Positions 1 to 7,406 are shown, counted from the first letter of the stretch. The stretch: DNA of 23,076 nt from Desulfovibrio sp. (GCA_028708195.1 JAQVZK010000001.1:1-23076), one strand, 5' to 3'. Translations and numbers: made by a program. The notes: generated by a model from the sequence alone, not told the origin.

Positions 1-160
1 CATTGACCACAACAATTTCAAATGAAGGCAGCGGGGAATCAGGGGCCGCACTTTGAGCAAAAAGGCTGCGCAGCGCCGCCTCAAGGGTGTGTGCGGCATT
101 GTAGGCTGGCATGAGAACCGAGACCAGCGGGCTCGCGTCGGCGCGGGGGGCCTTAGTCAT
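1..160 (-). CDS. Family-2 glycosyltransferase, N-terminal fragment (runs off left edge)
   Basis: Only the first 53 codons are in the window. The reverse strand from the ATG at 160 reads about ten variable residues, then LVSVLMPAYNAAHTLEAAL and, after a short insertion, FEIVVVN. This is the first beta strand and nucleotide-binding start of GT-A fold, family-2 glycosyltransferases (typical pattern VSVIxPxYN, then a helix, then hVVDD). These enzymes transfer a sugar from a nucleotide donor, usually at the cytoplasmic membrane, for surface glycans. The start overlaps the end of the shikimate kinase gene by 8 bases (153-160), which suggests translational coupling. The donor, acceptor and catalytic aspartates lie outside the window, so nothing more specific can be said. 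Confidence 0.8.
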   Translation of the reverse strand, partial: MTKAPRADASPLVSVLMPAYNAAHTLEAALRSLFAQSAAPDSPLPSFEIVVVN

Positions 161-773
161 TATCCGGGCCGTGCTTGCCGGGACTGTTCGCATCAGCGAG
201 CCGGGCATCAGCCCCAGCATTCTCACCAGCGGCTGCCTCCGCGGTGCTTGCGGGCACGGTACGCAGCGCGTCCATAGCCTGTGCGCAGACGCGGTGTGGG
301 GGCAGGCTGGCATCCAGATGCCAGTGGGCTGTCTGTTGATAGAGTGGCAGCCGTTCTTCCAGCACCTGCTGAATTTCGTCGGCGATGCCACCCCCGGTGA
401 GCGAAGGGCGCTGGGCTGCCAGGGGATTGTTGGAGAGCCGGGGCACCAGCGTCTCCACCGGCGCAGAAAGATAAAAAACATGCCCCTGCCCGCGCATGAA
501 GGCGCGGTTTTGTGCGTCAAGGACCATGCCCCCGCCAGTGGCGATAACCGCCCCCTGAGGATAGCTGGACGCCAGGGTGCGCAGGGCAGTGCTTTCGCGC
601 TGGCGAAATCCTGGCCAACCTTCTGCGGCAACGATCTGGGCCACCGAGCTTTCTGTCTGTTCAAGGATGTAGTGGTCGGTGTCGGCAAAGGGCAGATTCA
701 GGCACTGGGCCAGCGCGCGGCCCACGGTTGTTTTGCCGCAGGCCCTGGGGCCGACAAGAAAGATGAGGGTCAT
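153..773 (-). CDS. aroL: Shikimate kinase (AroL type)
   Basis: ATP-dependent phosphorylation of shikimate to shikimate 3-phosphate in the cytoplasm, fifth step of the chorismate pathway. The 206-residue product opens with the Walker A loop GPRACGKT (residues 8-15). It has the shikimate-binding D31-T-D33, R57 in GFRQRE, and the GGG motif at 80-82, followed by the LID segment with RPSLTG. The order and spacing match E. coli AroL closely. The enzymatic core ends near residue 172. The last ~33 residues are Ala/Asp/Gly-rich, look disordered, and make the protein longer than the usual ~175 residues. The ATG at 773 is preceded by GAGGA at good spacing. The gene is followed by, and overlaps, a glycosyltransferase start. 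It lies downstream of motB, separated by a long hairpin, and is probably a separate transcription unit; no convincing promoter was found. Confidence 0.9.
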   Translation of the reverse strand: MTLIFLVGPRACGKTTVGRALAQCLNLPFADTDHYILEQTESSVAQIVAAEGWPGFRQRESTALRTLASSYPQGAVIATGGGMVLDAQNRAFMRGQGHVFYLSAPVETLVPRLSNNPLAAQRPSLTGGGIADEIQQVLEERLPLYQQTAHWHLDASLPPHRVCAQAMDALRTVPASTAEAAAGENAGADARLADANSPGKHGPDND

Positions 774-811
774 GGGGGTTCCTCACGTCTGAAGCTGCCC
801 GGCGAGGCAGG

Positions 812-858
812 GACAGCGGCGTTCTGTTGCAGCCTTGGAGGAACAGAACGCCGCTGTC
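812..858. terminator. Perfect 17-bp inverted repeat after motB
   Basis: Arms 812-828 and 842-858 are perfect reverse complements around a 13-nt loop. The hairpin lies 26 bp past the motB stop and 38 bp before the aroL start. Read leftwards, in the direction of motB, no U-run follows the stem. Read rightwards, a T5 run follows six bases later, but no rightward gene ends here. It is therefore either a U-less terminator or 3'-end stabiliser for motAB, or a barrier against rightward transcription. Confidence 0.55.
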
Positions 859-883
859 AGCAGCTTTTTATGAAAAAAATATT

Positions 884-1594
884 TTAATAAACCACGCTGT
901 ATGACATGACTTCTGGTCTGTGGAAGAAAAACTCCACCCGCCGGTTCATGGCGCGGCTCTGGTCATCGATGCCCGGTTTGAGGGGGCGCGTGTCACCGTA
1001 GCTGACCGCGCGCATGCGCGTGGCCTTGACGCCATGCTGCACCAGATAGTTGACCATTGCCGAGGCGCGCGCGCCTGACAGCTCCCATGCCGACATATAG
1101 GGCGGGGCCGTTTCGGCCGAATCGGCGTGGCCGCGCACCACCAGATAGAGGTTGTACTCTTCCATAAGTTTGAGCACGGCTATCAGTACTTTTTCGCCTT
1201 CAGGCAACAGGTCGACACTGCCAGCCTTGAACATGATGTCGGAGTTGACGCGCAACTGAACGCCCACATCGTCGGCGCTGATGCCCGAAGCGCTCTGGGG
1301 CACGGAGTCGGCCATGAGCAGTTGCTTGATTTTTTGGGCAATGGCGTAGTGGGACTTTTCTACTTCAGAGATTTTGATGTCGCGGGTGTCGATTTTGTCC
1401 GTGTTCTGAATGAAGGGGTTATTTGAGATCGGCGAGGTGGAACTGGAGTCGAAATTTCGGTCGCCGCTAAAATAGGCCGCAAGGCCTGCCCGCGTCTCTG
1501 GAGGCACCGTACTGAGCACCCAGAGCAAGAGAAAGAAGGCCATCATGGCCGTAACAAAGTCGGCATACGCGACTTTCCATGCGCCGCCGCCCAT
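884..1594 (-). CDS. motB: Flagellar motor stator protein MotB
   Basis: MotB anchors the MotA/MotB proton channel to peptidoglycan. The 236-residue product has a single transmembrane helix at about residues 10-29. The channel aspartate is D12 in the YADF motif (Asp32 in E. coli MotB). The C-terminal OmpA/MotB peptidoglycan-binding domain spans roughly 140-230 and includes GHADS, ELSGARA and NRRVEFFF. The ATG at 1594 has AAGGAG eight bases upstream, and an in-frame TAA at 1607-1609 rules out a longer product. As a result only about nine residues precede the membrane helix, where most MotB proteins carry a basic cytoplasmic tail of about 20 or more. It follows motA on the same strand after a 202-bp gap, unusually long for this gene pair. 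Confidence 0.93.
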   Translation of the reverse strand: MGGGAWKVAYADFVTAMMAFFLLLWVLSTVPPETRAGLAAYFSGDRNFDSSSTSPISNNPFIQNTDKIDTRDIKISEVEKSHYAIAQKIKQLLMADSVPQSASGISADDVGVQLRVNSDIMFKAGSVDLLPEGEKVLIAVLKLMEEYNLYLVVRGHADSAETAPPYMSAWELSGARASAMVNYLVQHGVKATRMRAVSYGDTRPLKPGIDDQSRAMNRRVEFFFHRPEVMSYSVVY

Positions 1595-1726
1595 AGCATT
1601 GACTCCTTACCGTATAAGCCCTGCGCAAGGGTTTTGCGCAATGGCTGTCAGGCCTTCACAAAAAGCCGTTGCCCGGCGCGAGCATGCTGCGCACCGGGGC
1701 TGGCGTGTCTTGTCCGGCCTTGTGCG

Positions 1727-1755
1727 AGTATGGCAGGCCGGGGCAGCCGACGCAA
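1727..1755 (-). promoter_or_regulatory. Possible sigma-70 promoter between motA and motB
   Basis: On the minus strand TTGCGT (1755-1750) and CATACT (1732-1727) are separated by exactly 17 bp, about 130 bp upstream of the motB start. The -35 overlaps one arm of the 1744-1772 inverted repeat. This could give motB transcription independent of motA, but both boxes are imperfect and such matches arise by chance. Confidence 0.25.
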
Positions 1756-1772
1756 GGCCAGGGCGTCGGCTG
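1744..1772. repeat. Perfect 10-bp inverted repeat in the motA-motB gap
   Basis: Arms CAGCCGACGC (1744-1753) and GCGTCGGCTG (1763-1772) surround a 9-nt loop, 25 bp past the motA stop. No U-run follows in the leftward direction. It could attenuate or process the motA-motB message and so set the MotA:MotB ratio; this is inference. Confidence 0.5.
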
Positions 1773-1796
1773 GGGATAGTTGCGGTGGGGCTTTGC

Positions 1797-2645
1797 CTAA
1801 CCGCTCTTCAACTTGTCTTCCATTTCCGCAAAGGTGGGGCGGAAGGGATAGGGAATGGCCCTGCGCCCGTACTCGACGGCGATAAGGGGGGTGGAACCGC
1901 GAATGGCGGCGGCCACGGCCTCCTTGATGGAATGGTAGTAAAAATGTTCTTCGGCCACGTAGTTTTCGAGCTTGGAGCCCATAGGGCCAAACAGGCCGTA
2001 GCAGCAGAGAATACCAAAAAATGTGCCCACAAGGGCCGCGCCGATATAATGGCCCAGCACTTCGGGCGGTTCGTTGATTTTGCCCATAGCCAGCACCACG
2101 CCGAGCACGCAGGCCACGATACCCATGCCCGGCAGCGATTCGGCCATGTGCGAAACCGCGTGGGCGGGCAGGTTGCCTTCTTCGCGCATGGTGGCGATGT
2201 CCACATCCATAAGGCTGTCAATATCGGCGGGGTCGCCTGTGGTCAGGTAGACACGCAGGGTATCGCCAATAAAATTGACGATCTTCGTATCCTTGGACAC
2301 ATTGGGATATTTGCTGAAAATGGGGCTGGATTCGGGCTTTTCCACATCGCTTTCAATGCTGATGACACCTTCGCGGTGCATCTTGGAAAAGAGGGTGTAG
2401 AGCAGAGCCAGCGTTTCAAGATAGCGACCCTTGCTTGAGCCGGGGTCAGCAAAGAGATGCTTCATGCTCTTGAGAATGAGCCCGAAGGTATACTTGGTCT
2501 GAGAGCCAAAAAACGCCCCCAGGCCACAGCCAAGAATAATGATAAATTCTGCGGGCTGAAAAAGTATTGCCCATTCACCGTGGGCCATGGTGTATCCGGT
2601 AAACACCGAGGCTACGACGATGCCAAGACCAATTAATAAATACAT
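1797..2645 (-). CDS. motA: Flagellar motor stator protein MotA
   Basis: Inner-membrane proton-channel subunit that generates torque on the flagellar rotor together with MotB. The 282-residue length is typical. Four membrane helices are visible: about 2-20 and 33-48 at the N terminus, and about 170-188 and 200-220 after a large cytoplasmic loop. Key positions are present. R91 and E98 in the loop match the E. coli R90/E98 pair that contacts FliG. P172 (SLPGMG) and P221 (FGPMG) match the two conserved prolines near the channel (173/222). The ATG at 2645 has AGGCGGA just upstream. motB follows on the same strand. The 473-bp region upstream carries only a weak sigma-28-like match. Confidence 0.95.
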   Translation of the reverse strand: MYLLIGLGIVVASVFTGYTMAHGEWAILFQPAEFIIILGCGLGAFFGSQTKYTFGLILKSMKHLFADPGSSKGRYLETLALLYTLFSKMHREGVISIESDVEKPESSPIFSKYPNVSKDTKIVNFIGDTLRVYLTTGDPADIDSLMDVDIATMREEGNLPAHAVSHMAESLPGMGIVACVLGVVLAMGKINEPPEVLGHYIGAALVGTFFGILCCYGLFGPMGSKLENYVAEEHFYYHSIKEAVAAAIRGSTPLIAVEYGRRAIPYPFRPTFAEMEDKLKSG

Positions 2646-2763
2646 ATTTCCGCCTGTAGGCTCAATTCATCCTGTGTCGTTCCATCACCTGTCGTGCCAG
2701 GGAAAGGCCCTGCCCCAGAAAATAGTTGCGGTGCTGCGCCGTAGTTCGTTTATTCGCACTTTG

Positions 2764-2808
2764 GTTGCCCAGATTTCGGATGCCCGTGTTCCGGTTGCCC
2801 GCATTTCA
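2764..2808. repeat. Three imperfect 15-bp tandem repeats
   Basis: Units at 2764-2778, 2779-2793 and 2794-2808 share the pattern G(T/A)TGCCC followed by NNNTT(T/C)C. The outer two differ at only three positions. They lie about 120-165 bp upstream of the motA start. Their function is unknown; they could be regulator sites or slippage debris. Confidence 0.5.
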
Positions 2809-2832
2809 GTCGATCGCTGGTCCGCATATCCT

Positions 2833-2859
2833 CTATCGGCTCCGCAACTGCAAGCATGC
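2833..2859 (-). promoter_or_regulatory. Weak sigma-28-like match upstream of motA
   Basis: On the minus strand GCCGATAG (2840-2833) matches seven of eight positions of the flagellar sigma-28 -10 box GCCGATAA. The -35 region 11 bases upstream (GCATGCTT) is poor. It faces motA and would give a leader of about 180 nt. A 7-mer match of this kind is expected a few times by chance in a window this size. Confidence 0.2.
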
Positions 2860-3057
2860 CAGCATGGTGCCGCTCAGTCAAAGCCCCTGTTCAGGCCGTA
2901 CCAGTGCGCAGCAAAAGTGCGCTGACGGTGGGCACAAGCCGGGGCCTTCTATCCTCTTAACGCCTGCCTGAACAAAAGCTTTAGCCTGTCGAACATAAAA
3001 TACATGCCGGGGGGTAATAATGCCCGCGCCAGATATGCGCGCGCATTGTGTTCTGCT

Positions 3058-3089
3058 GCAGCCAGACAGTGACCTGTCTGGCTGCTTTT
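3058..3089. terminator. Terminator-like hairpin at the asmA 3' end
   Basis: A perfect 12-bp stem (3058-3069 with 3074-3085) closes on a TGAC tetraloop. Read rightwards it is followed by TTTT and, 12 bases later, a T6 run, the canonical form. Read leftwards it starts 33 bp past the asmA stop at 3119, but there is only an A-run before it and no U-run after it. It probably terminates asmA, possibly in both directions. No annotated rightward gene would need it. Confidence 0.6.
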
Positions 3090-3118
3090 GTAATAATCTC
3101 TTTTTTACTTCAGAAAGT

Positions 3119-5230
3119 CTACTTGCCAAACAGGCCACGTACGAGTCCTTCTGCACCGCGTGCGCCGCCCTGCAACAGCGTTTCTGCGCCCTTGGCAGAA
3201 TTCCCGGCATTTTTGCCCGTGTTCTGCAACAGCCCCGGCAGTTTTTTTGCCATGTCCAGGGCAAACCTGGGGTCAACGCTGTACGAGATATTGCTGAAAG
3301 GCCCCTTGATGATGACAGGTATGGTCATGCCCAAGGTTTCCACATTGGCCGTGGCATCCAGATTTTGACGCGGCAGGCTGATTTTTGCCTGCCCCCGGGC
3401 ATTAAGGCCCGATGCGCTGACTGTGATGGGGCTGGCGCTCAGTTCGCCGTTTCTGGCCGTAAAGGGCACACGCACGAGGTCAAAGGTGCCTGGCAGGGGT
3501 TTGCCCGTGATGCCAGGAACATTGGCTGGCAATGTGGGCATGGACATGAGGTGCATCTGCCGCACCTCAAGCTCGCCCTTGCCAGAAAGGCTGTTCTGCA
3601 GGGCCGTGGCGTTCTTGCCTTTCATGGTCAGGTCCACATTCAGCCGGGCAGAACCGTTGAGGGGGCGTCCCTTGCCAAGACTTTCCAGCAACGCGCCAAG
3701 GTTCACGTCTGACGCCGTGCCGGCAAGAGCATAGGCTGCCGCCGGTATGTTGGCCGAGCCAGCGGCGCGCACGGCACCACCGCTGCCGAGAGTGCAGTTG
3801 AAGGTGGAAATCTTGTAATTGCCACGCAAGCCCTGGGCGATGATCTGCACGTCAGTGATCTGCAACTTGCCCTGGCGAATGCCCGCCACTGCGGCCCGAA
3901 CGTTGATGTCCGGCAGGGGAGACTCGTCTGCGCTGGCGGCACCGGCGGCATTTTTCTCTTTCTCTCCGTTCGCCGTCTGGCCCTGTGATTTTTCGGTTTC
4001 GGGCAGGGGCAGGTAGTTGTCCAGATTGACGGCACTGACCTGCGCCTCGGCCGTAATGGAAAGCGGCGCGCCAGGCTCCATGCCAAGGCGAAGCTGGCCG
4101 CGCAGATCCACATCGTCCACGCGGGCGCTGATGTCTGAAAGGTTGAGGCTGTTGTTGCCATAGGCCAGCCTGCTCTTGATCTTGAGATCGTCTGTTATGC
4201 CCCTGGGCGCAGGCTTGAAGGGCTGTCTGGCCAGAGCCGCCAGTTTGCGGAGCGACCCGTCCAGTTCAATATTTCCTGTAAACGAGACAGGGCTGAAAGA
4301 TGCCTCGCCCTGAAGGCCCAGACGCGCCTGCGGCGTGGTGAGCCAGCACTTGGCCACATGCATGCGCAGAGTGTTTAGGTCTGCGCTGCCTTCGATGTTC
4401 AGTTGCAGCGGCCCGGCTTCTTTGGGCACAGGGCCCGTCAAGGGGCTGAGGGTCAGCGATGTCTGACGCAAGGCCAACTGGGGCGGGGCATAGCGCAGCT
4501 TGGCAGACAGGGCCAGATTGCCAGAAAGGGGGATGCTGGTTCTGACATCTTTTTTTGTGTCAACAAGGTTGGCTGCAAAGGTAAAATCGCATTGGGCGAC
4601 AGCTTCCTGCCCTGGCCGCAAATTTTCTACAGAGAGGTTCAGGTCGCTGACATCCAGGGTCTGGCCCTGACTGTCCGTCGCGTGCAGAGATCCCTGCCGC
4701 ACCACAAGGCGTTTCAGCTCAATGGCAGGAGGCTGGCTGCTTGCTGCGGCCGGGGTCTGGTCCGCAGAGACGGTTTTGGGCGCACGTTGCGGCGGGCCCG
4801 TGGCAGCGGGGGGCGTCGGGCCAGATGCGTCCTCGCCCGGATTTGCATCAGCCGTCTTGCCGACGGCTTCGGGCGCAGAAACCTGCTGGCGCACCCGCAC
4901 AACGGGGTTGTCCAGGCGCACCTCGCGCACCACCATCGTGCCTGAAAGCAGGGGCATGAGCTCAAGTTCCGCCATGCCGCCCTTGACCGAAATGGCAAGG
5001 TTGTCGCCCTGGTCAGATTGCCCCCATCTGGCCTGGCCAAAGCGCACGCCCAGGGGGAAGAAGGAAATCTGCGGAGCATTTTCAAACACCAGAGGTTTGC
5101 CCGTGGCCTTGGCCGTGGCGTCAGCGATCTGGCGCACCACAAAGGCGGTGTCTATCTGACTGAGAACAATGGTCAGGGCAGCCGCAACAACCAGCAATAC
5201 GCCTATGAGCCAAAGCAGAAAACGTTTCAT
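3119..5230 (-). CDS. AsmA-family envelope protein
   Basis: 703 residues. An N-terminal membrane anchor (about 4-24, LLWLIGVLLVVAAALTIVL) is followed by the AsmA N-terminal domain (FEN..ISFFPLGVRFGQA, VRLDNPVVRV). Next come a Pro/Ala/Thr-rich linker (about 118-165), then a long region of beta-strand repeats typical of the AsmA C-terminal domain, including LRGNYKISTFN, GSARLNVDLTMKG and AKISLPRQNLDATANVETLGMTIPVIIKGPFSNISYSVDP. Family members sit in the inner membrane, span the periplasm and take part in lipid transport or outer-membrane homeostasis. The ATG at 5230 was chosen because GGAGA lies at correct spacing, the membrane anchor begins there, and a good promoter (5361-5389) lies inside any longer frame. 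It is divergent from cobQ. The exact role and substrate are unknown. Confidence 0.87.
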   Translation of the reverse strand: MKRFLLWLIGVLLVVAAALTIVLSQIDTAFVVRQIADATAKATGKPLVFENAPQISFFPLGVRFGQARWGQSDQGDNLAISVKGGMAELELMPLLSGTMVVREVRLDNPVVRVRQQVSAPEAVGKTADANPGEDASGPTPPAATGPPQRAPKTVSADQTPAAASSQPPAIELKRLVVRQGSLHATDSQGQTLDVSDLNLSVENLRPGQEAVAQCDFTFAANLVDTKKDVRTSIPLSGNLALSAKLRYAPPQLALRQTSLTLSPLTGPVPKEAGPLQLNIEGSADLNTLRMHVAKCWLTTPQARLGLQGEASFSPVSFTGNIELDGSLRKLAALARQPFKPAPRGITDDLKIKSRLAYGNNSLNLSDISARVDDVDLRGQLRLGMEPGAPLSITAEAQVSAVNLDNYLPLPETEKSQGQTANGEKEKNAAGAASADESPLPDINVRAAVAGIRQGKLQITDVQIIAQGLRGNYKISTFNCTLGSGGAVRAAGSANIPAAAYALAGTASDVNLGALLESLGKGRPLNGSARLNVDLTMKGKNATALQNSLSGKGELEVRQMHLMSMPTLPANVPGITGKPLPGTFDLVRVPFTARNGELSASPITVSASGLNARGQAKISLPRQNLDATANVETLGMTIPVIIKGPFSNISYSVDPRFALDMAKKLPGLLQNTGKNAGNSAKGAETLLQGGARGAEGLVRGLFGK

Positions 5231-5360
5231 TATATCTCCAGAAAACTCTCGTGGCACGGACTCCGGGGCGGCCCAGATTCCATAAAAGGCAAGCTGCACG
5301 GCGCGGATCGGTGTCAGAAGTGTTGTCGAGCTTGTTCCGGTTCTCTTCCCGATTTCCTCC

Positions 5361-5389
5361 TTTATACGAAAACCGTAAATACTGTGCAA
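5361..5389 (-). promoter_or_regulatory. Sigma-70 promoter of the asmA-family gene
   Basis: On the minus strand TTGCAC (5389-5384) and TATAAA (5366-5361) are separated by 17 bp. This gives a leader of about 125 nt before the ATG at 5230. Both boxes match consensus well and the region is locally AT-rich in a GC-rich genome. Confidence 0.6.
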
Positions 5390-5432
5390 GTTCGCCTTAA
5401 GCCCATGCCCCTGATAGGTTTTGGAGTCTGTC

Positions 5433-5461
5433 TTGCCCCAGGCAGCACTTGCGCGTATGAA
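5433..5461 (+). promoter_or_regulatory. Possible promoter of cobQ
   Basis: TTGCCC (5433-5438) and TATGAA (5456-5461) lie 17 bp apart. The predicted transcription start would be at about 5468, exactly where one candidate cobQ ATG lies, so the message would be leaderless there or use the ATG at 5588. No cobalamin riboswitch (B12-box) is visible in 5231-5467. Confidence 0.3.
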
Positions 5462-5467
5462 AAAACC

Positions 5468-7246
5468 ATGCCGTCCACACCCCCTTCGCACACTTCTCGC
5501 CGCATAGAGCCTCTGCCCACTCCCGACGCACCCTCGGGCCTGCCGGCACCAGCGGGGCCTGTACGCTCCCTTGTGGGCCCGGCAGACATGCCCCCCGCCA
5601 TCATGCTTCAGGGCACCTGCTCCAATGCCGGTAAAAGCCTGCTCACTGCGGCCCTGTGCCGCCTGCTGGCCCGGCGGGGGCTCAGGGTTGTGCCCTTCAA
5701 GGCGCAGAATATGGCGCTCAACTCCTTTGTGACCGCCGACGGCAAGGAGATGGGACGCGCCCAGGCACTTCAGGCCGCCGCCTGCGGCCTGGCTGCGGAT
5801 GTGCGCATGAATCCCGTGCTGCTCAAGCCCACGTCAAACACAGGCTCGCAGGTTATCGTCATGGGCGAGCCTGTGGGGCAGATGCGCGTGGGGGCCTATC
5901 TGCGTTACAAACCCGAAGCCTGGAAGGCCGTGCGCCGTGCCTACCGCAGTCTTGCGGCCGAGGCCGACGTGGTGGTGCTTGAGGGTGCTGGCAGCCCGGC
6001 GGAGATCAACCTCAAGGCTCATGACATCGTGAACATGCGCATGGCCCGCTATGCCCGCGCCCATGTGGCCCTTGTGGCCGACATTGACAGGGGCGGCGCT
6101 TTTGCGGCCCTGGCAGGCACCATGCTATTGCTGACGCGGGCCGAAAGGGCGCGTGTGGCCGGTTTTATTCTCAACAAATTTCGTGGGGACCCCACGTTGC
6201 TTGATCCGGCCCTGCACAGCCTTACGCGCCGTACGGGCAAGCCTTTCTGGGGTGTTGTGCCCATGCTGGAAAACCTGCGCCTGCCCGAAGAGGATTCCGT
6301 CAGCTTCAAGCTGGGCATCACCCCCGGTCTCTGCATGGGGGAAGGCCCGGTTGCGGTGGCGGGCATGGCGGGTATGGCGGGTATGGCGGACACGCTGGAT
6401 ATCGTGGTGCCGGATCTGCCCCATATCAGCAATGCCACCGACCTTGACGCCTTGCGACAGGAGCCCGGTTTGCGCCTGCGCATTGTGCGCAGCGCCGAGG
6501 ATTGGGGGCATCCGCAGGCTGTCATTGTACCGGGAAGCCGCAATACCGTGGCAGACCTGCGCTTTTTGCGCGCCGCAGGCCTTGCGGACGCCATTGTGCG
6601 CTTTGCCCGCACAGGCCTTGAAGAATCGCGGGGGGTTCTTGTGGGCATCTGTGGGGGATTGCAGATGCTTGGCAGTGTGATTGCCGACCCCTTGGGGCTT
6701 GAGGAGGGCGGCAACGAACCCGGCCTTGGCATTTTGCCGCTGGAAACAAGGCTTGAGGCAGACAAAAAACTACTACGCGTCACAGGGCGGGCCTGCGCCT
6801 GCCTGACGGCGGATTTTGCGTCGGGGGACAGCGAAGGCGCGGCAGCGGGCCAAGAGCTTCTGGCATCGGCGCAGGAAGTGGAGGGCTATGAAATACATCA
6901 TGGCCGCACTGTTGCGCTGTCAGGGCTGGCCGAGGGTCTTTTTGTGCCACCATCCTTTGCTGTTCAGGCCCCGCGTGTCATCATGGCAGACCCGTCAGGG
7001 CGGCCTCTTGGCTGGGGCCTGTGTGACGCTGCCGGGCGGGCGCGGGTGTGGGGCAGCTATGTTCACGGGCTTTTTGACGCGGATACGTTCCGGCACGCCT
7101 TTTTGGCCTCCCTGCGCAGCGACTGCGGCATGCCACCCCTTGCGGGCGCGTCCTACGCTCTTGGGCCAGAGCTTGACAGGCTGGCGGATACTGTTGAGAA
7201 GTCCCTCGACATGACGGCCATTTACGGCCTGCTTGGCCTGTGCTAG
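5468..7246 (+). CDS. cobQ: Cobyric acid synthase (CobQ/CbiP)
   Basis: Glutamine-dependent amidation of four carboxyl groups of adenosylcobyrinic a,c-diamide in cobalamin synthesis, in the cytoplasm. The 592-residue product has a dethiobiotin-synthetase-like ATP-binding domain beginning IMLQGTCSNAGKS (about 45-57), followed by FKAQNMALNS, EMGRAQ, NPVLLKP and EGAGSPAE. The C-terminal class-I glutaminase-type domain shows PGSRNTVADL, the nucleophile C395 in GICGGLQMLG, and the catalytic-region YEIHHGRT and YVHGLFD. The start is uncertain. The ATG at 5468 gives a 40-residue Pro-rich leader; the ATG at 5588 (MPPAIMLQGT, 552 residues) begins at the conserved core. Neither has a good ribosome site. 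Codon third positions are GC-rich from 5468 on, which weakly favours the longer form. A run of GMA repeats lies mid-protein. No other cobalamin genes are nearby. Confidence 0.95.
   Translation: MPSTPPSHTSRRIEPLPTPDAPSGLPAPAGPVRSLVGPADMPPAIMLQGTCSNAGKSLLTAALCRLLARRGLRVVPFKAQNMALNSFVTADGKEMGRAQALQAAACGLAADVRMNPVLLKPTSNTGSQVIVMGEPVGQMRVGAYLRYKPEAWKAVRRAYRSLAAEADVVVLEGAGSPAEINLKAHDIVNMRMARYARAHVALVADIDRGGAFAALAGTMLLLTRAERARVAGFILNKFRGDPTLLDPALHSLTRRTGKPFWGVVPMLENLRLPEEDSVSFKLGITPGLCMGEGPVAVAGMAGMAGMADTLDIVVPDLPHISNATDLDALRQEPGLRLRIVRSAEDWGHPQAVIVPGSRNTVADLRFLRAAGLADAIVRFARTGLEESRGVLVGICGGLQMLGSVIADPLGLEEGGNEPGLGILPLETRLEADKKLLRVTGRACACLTADFASGDSEGAAAGQELLASAQEVEGYEIHHGRTVALSGLAEGLFVPPSFAVQAPRVIMADPSGRPLGWGLCDAAGRARVWGSYVHGLFDADTFRHAFLASLRSDCGMPPLAGASYALGPELDRLADTVEKSLDMTAIYGLLGLC
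6358..6389 (+). repeat. 9-bp tandem repeat inside cobQ
   Basis: Three units of GGCGGG(C/T)AT (6358-6384) plus a partial fourth encode AGMAGMAGMA. The unit is a multiple of three, so copy change would not shift the frame. It lies in the linker between the synthetase domain and the glutaminase-type domain, a tolerant position. Confidence 0.7.
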
Positions 7247-7250
7247 CGTG

Positions 7251-7406
7251 ATGACCGTTCGTGTTCTGCCCATGCGCCATGCGGGCGCGGGGCATGCCAA
7301 TCGCAGGTCTTCAGGGTCCATGCAGGGGCCGCCGCGCGCAGGCGTATCAGGTGTACAGGGCAGGCGGCCGTTGTTCGTCCCCGTGACGCTGGAGCATAAG
7401 GCATGA
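7251..7406 (+). CDS. Possible 51-residue ORF coupled to the histidine kinase gene
   Basis: An open frame begins at ATG 7251 (or GTG 7248), four bases after the cobQ stop, and ends with TGA at 7404-7406. That stop overlaps the kinase start as ATGA. This arrangement is typical of translationally coupled genes. The product (MTVRVLPMRHAGAGHANRRS... ending in TLEHKA) is basic, has no membrane segment and no family I recognise. No Shine-Dalgarno sequence precedes it, and codon use is only weakly coding-like. It may be chance readthrough of a GC-rich gap. Confidence 0.22.
   Translation: MTVRVLPMRHAGAGHANRRSSGSMQGPPRAGVSGVQGRRPLFVPVTLEHKA

Larger units (their letters stand above)
2646..3118. other. 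473-bp non-coding region between asmA 3' end and motA
   Basis: No ORF on either strand has family resemblance, a ribosome site or coding-like codon use. The region holds three imperfect 15-bp tandem repeats (2764-2808), a weak sigma-28-like match facing motA (2833-2859), and a terminator-like hairpin next to the asmA end (3058-3089). The rest shows nothing I can name. Confidence 0.6.

Noticed and set aside
5231..5467. Cobalamin riboswitch upstream of cobQ
   Set aside because: I searched by eye for the B12-box and the multi-stem core and saw neither.
5231..5491. N-terminal extension of the AsmA-family protein to 790 residues
   Set aside because: The extension contains a good sigma-70 promoter and lacks conservation signals. 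The membrane anchor and ribosome site support the ATG at 5230.
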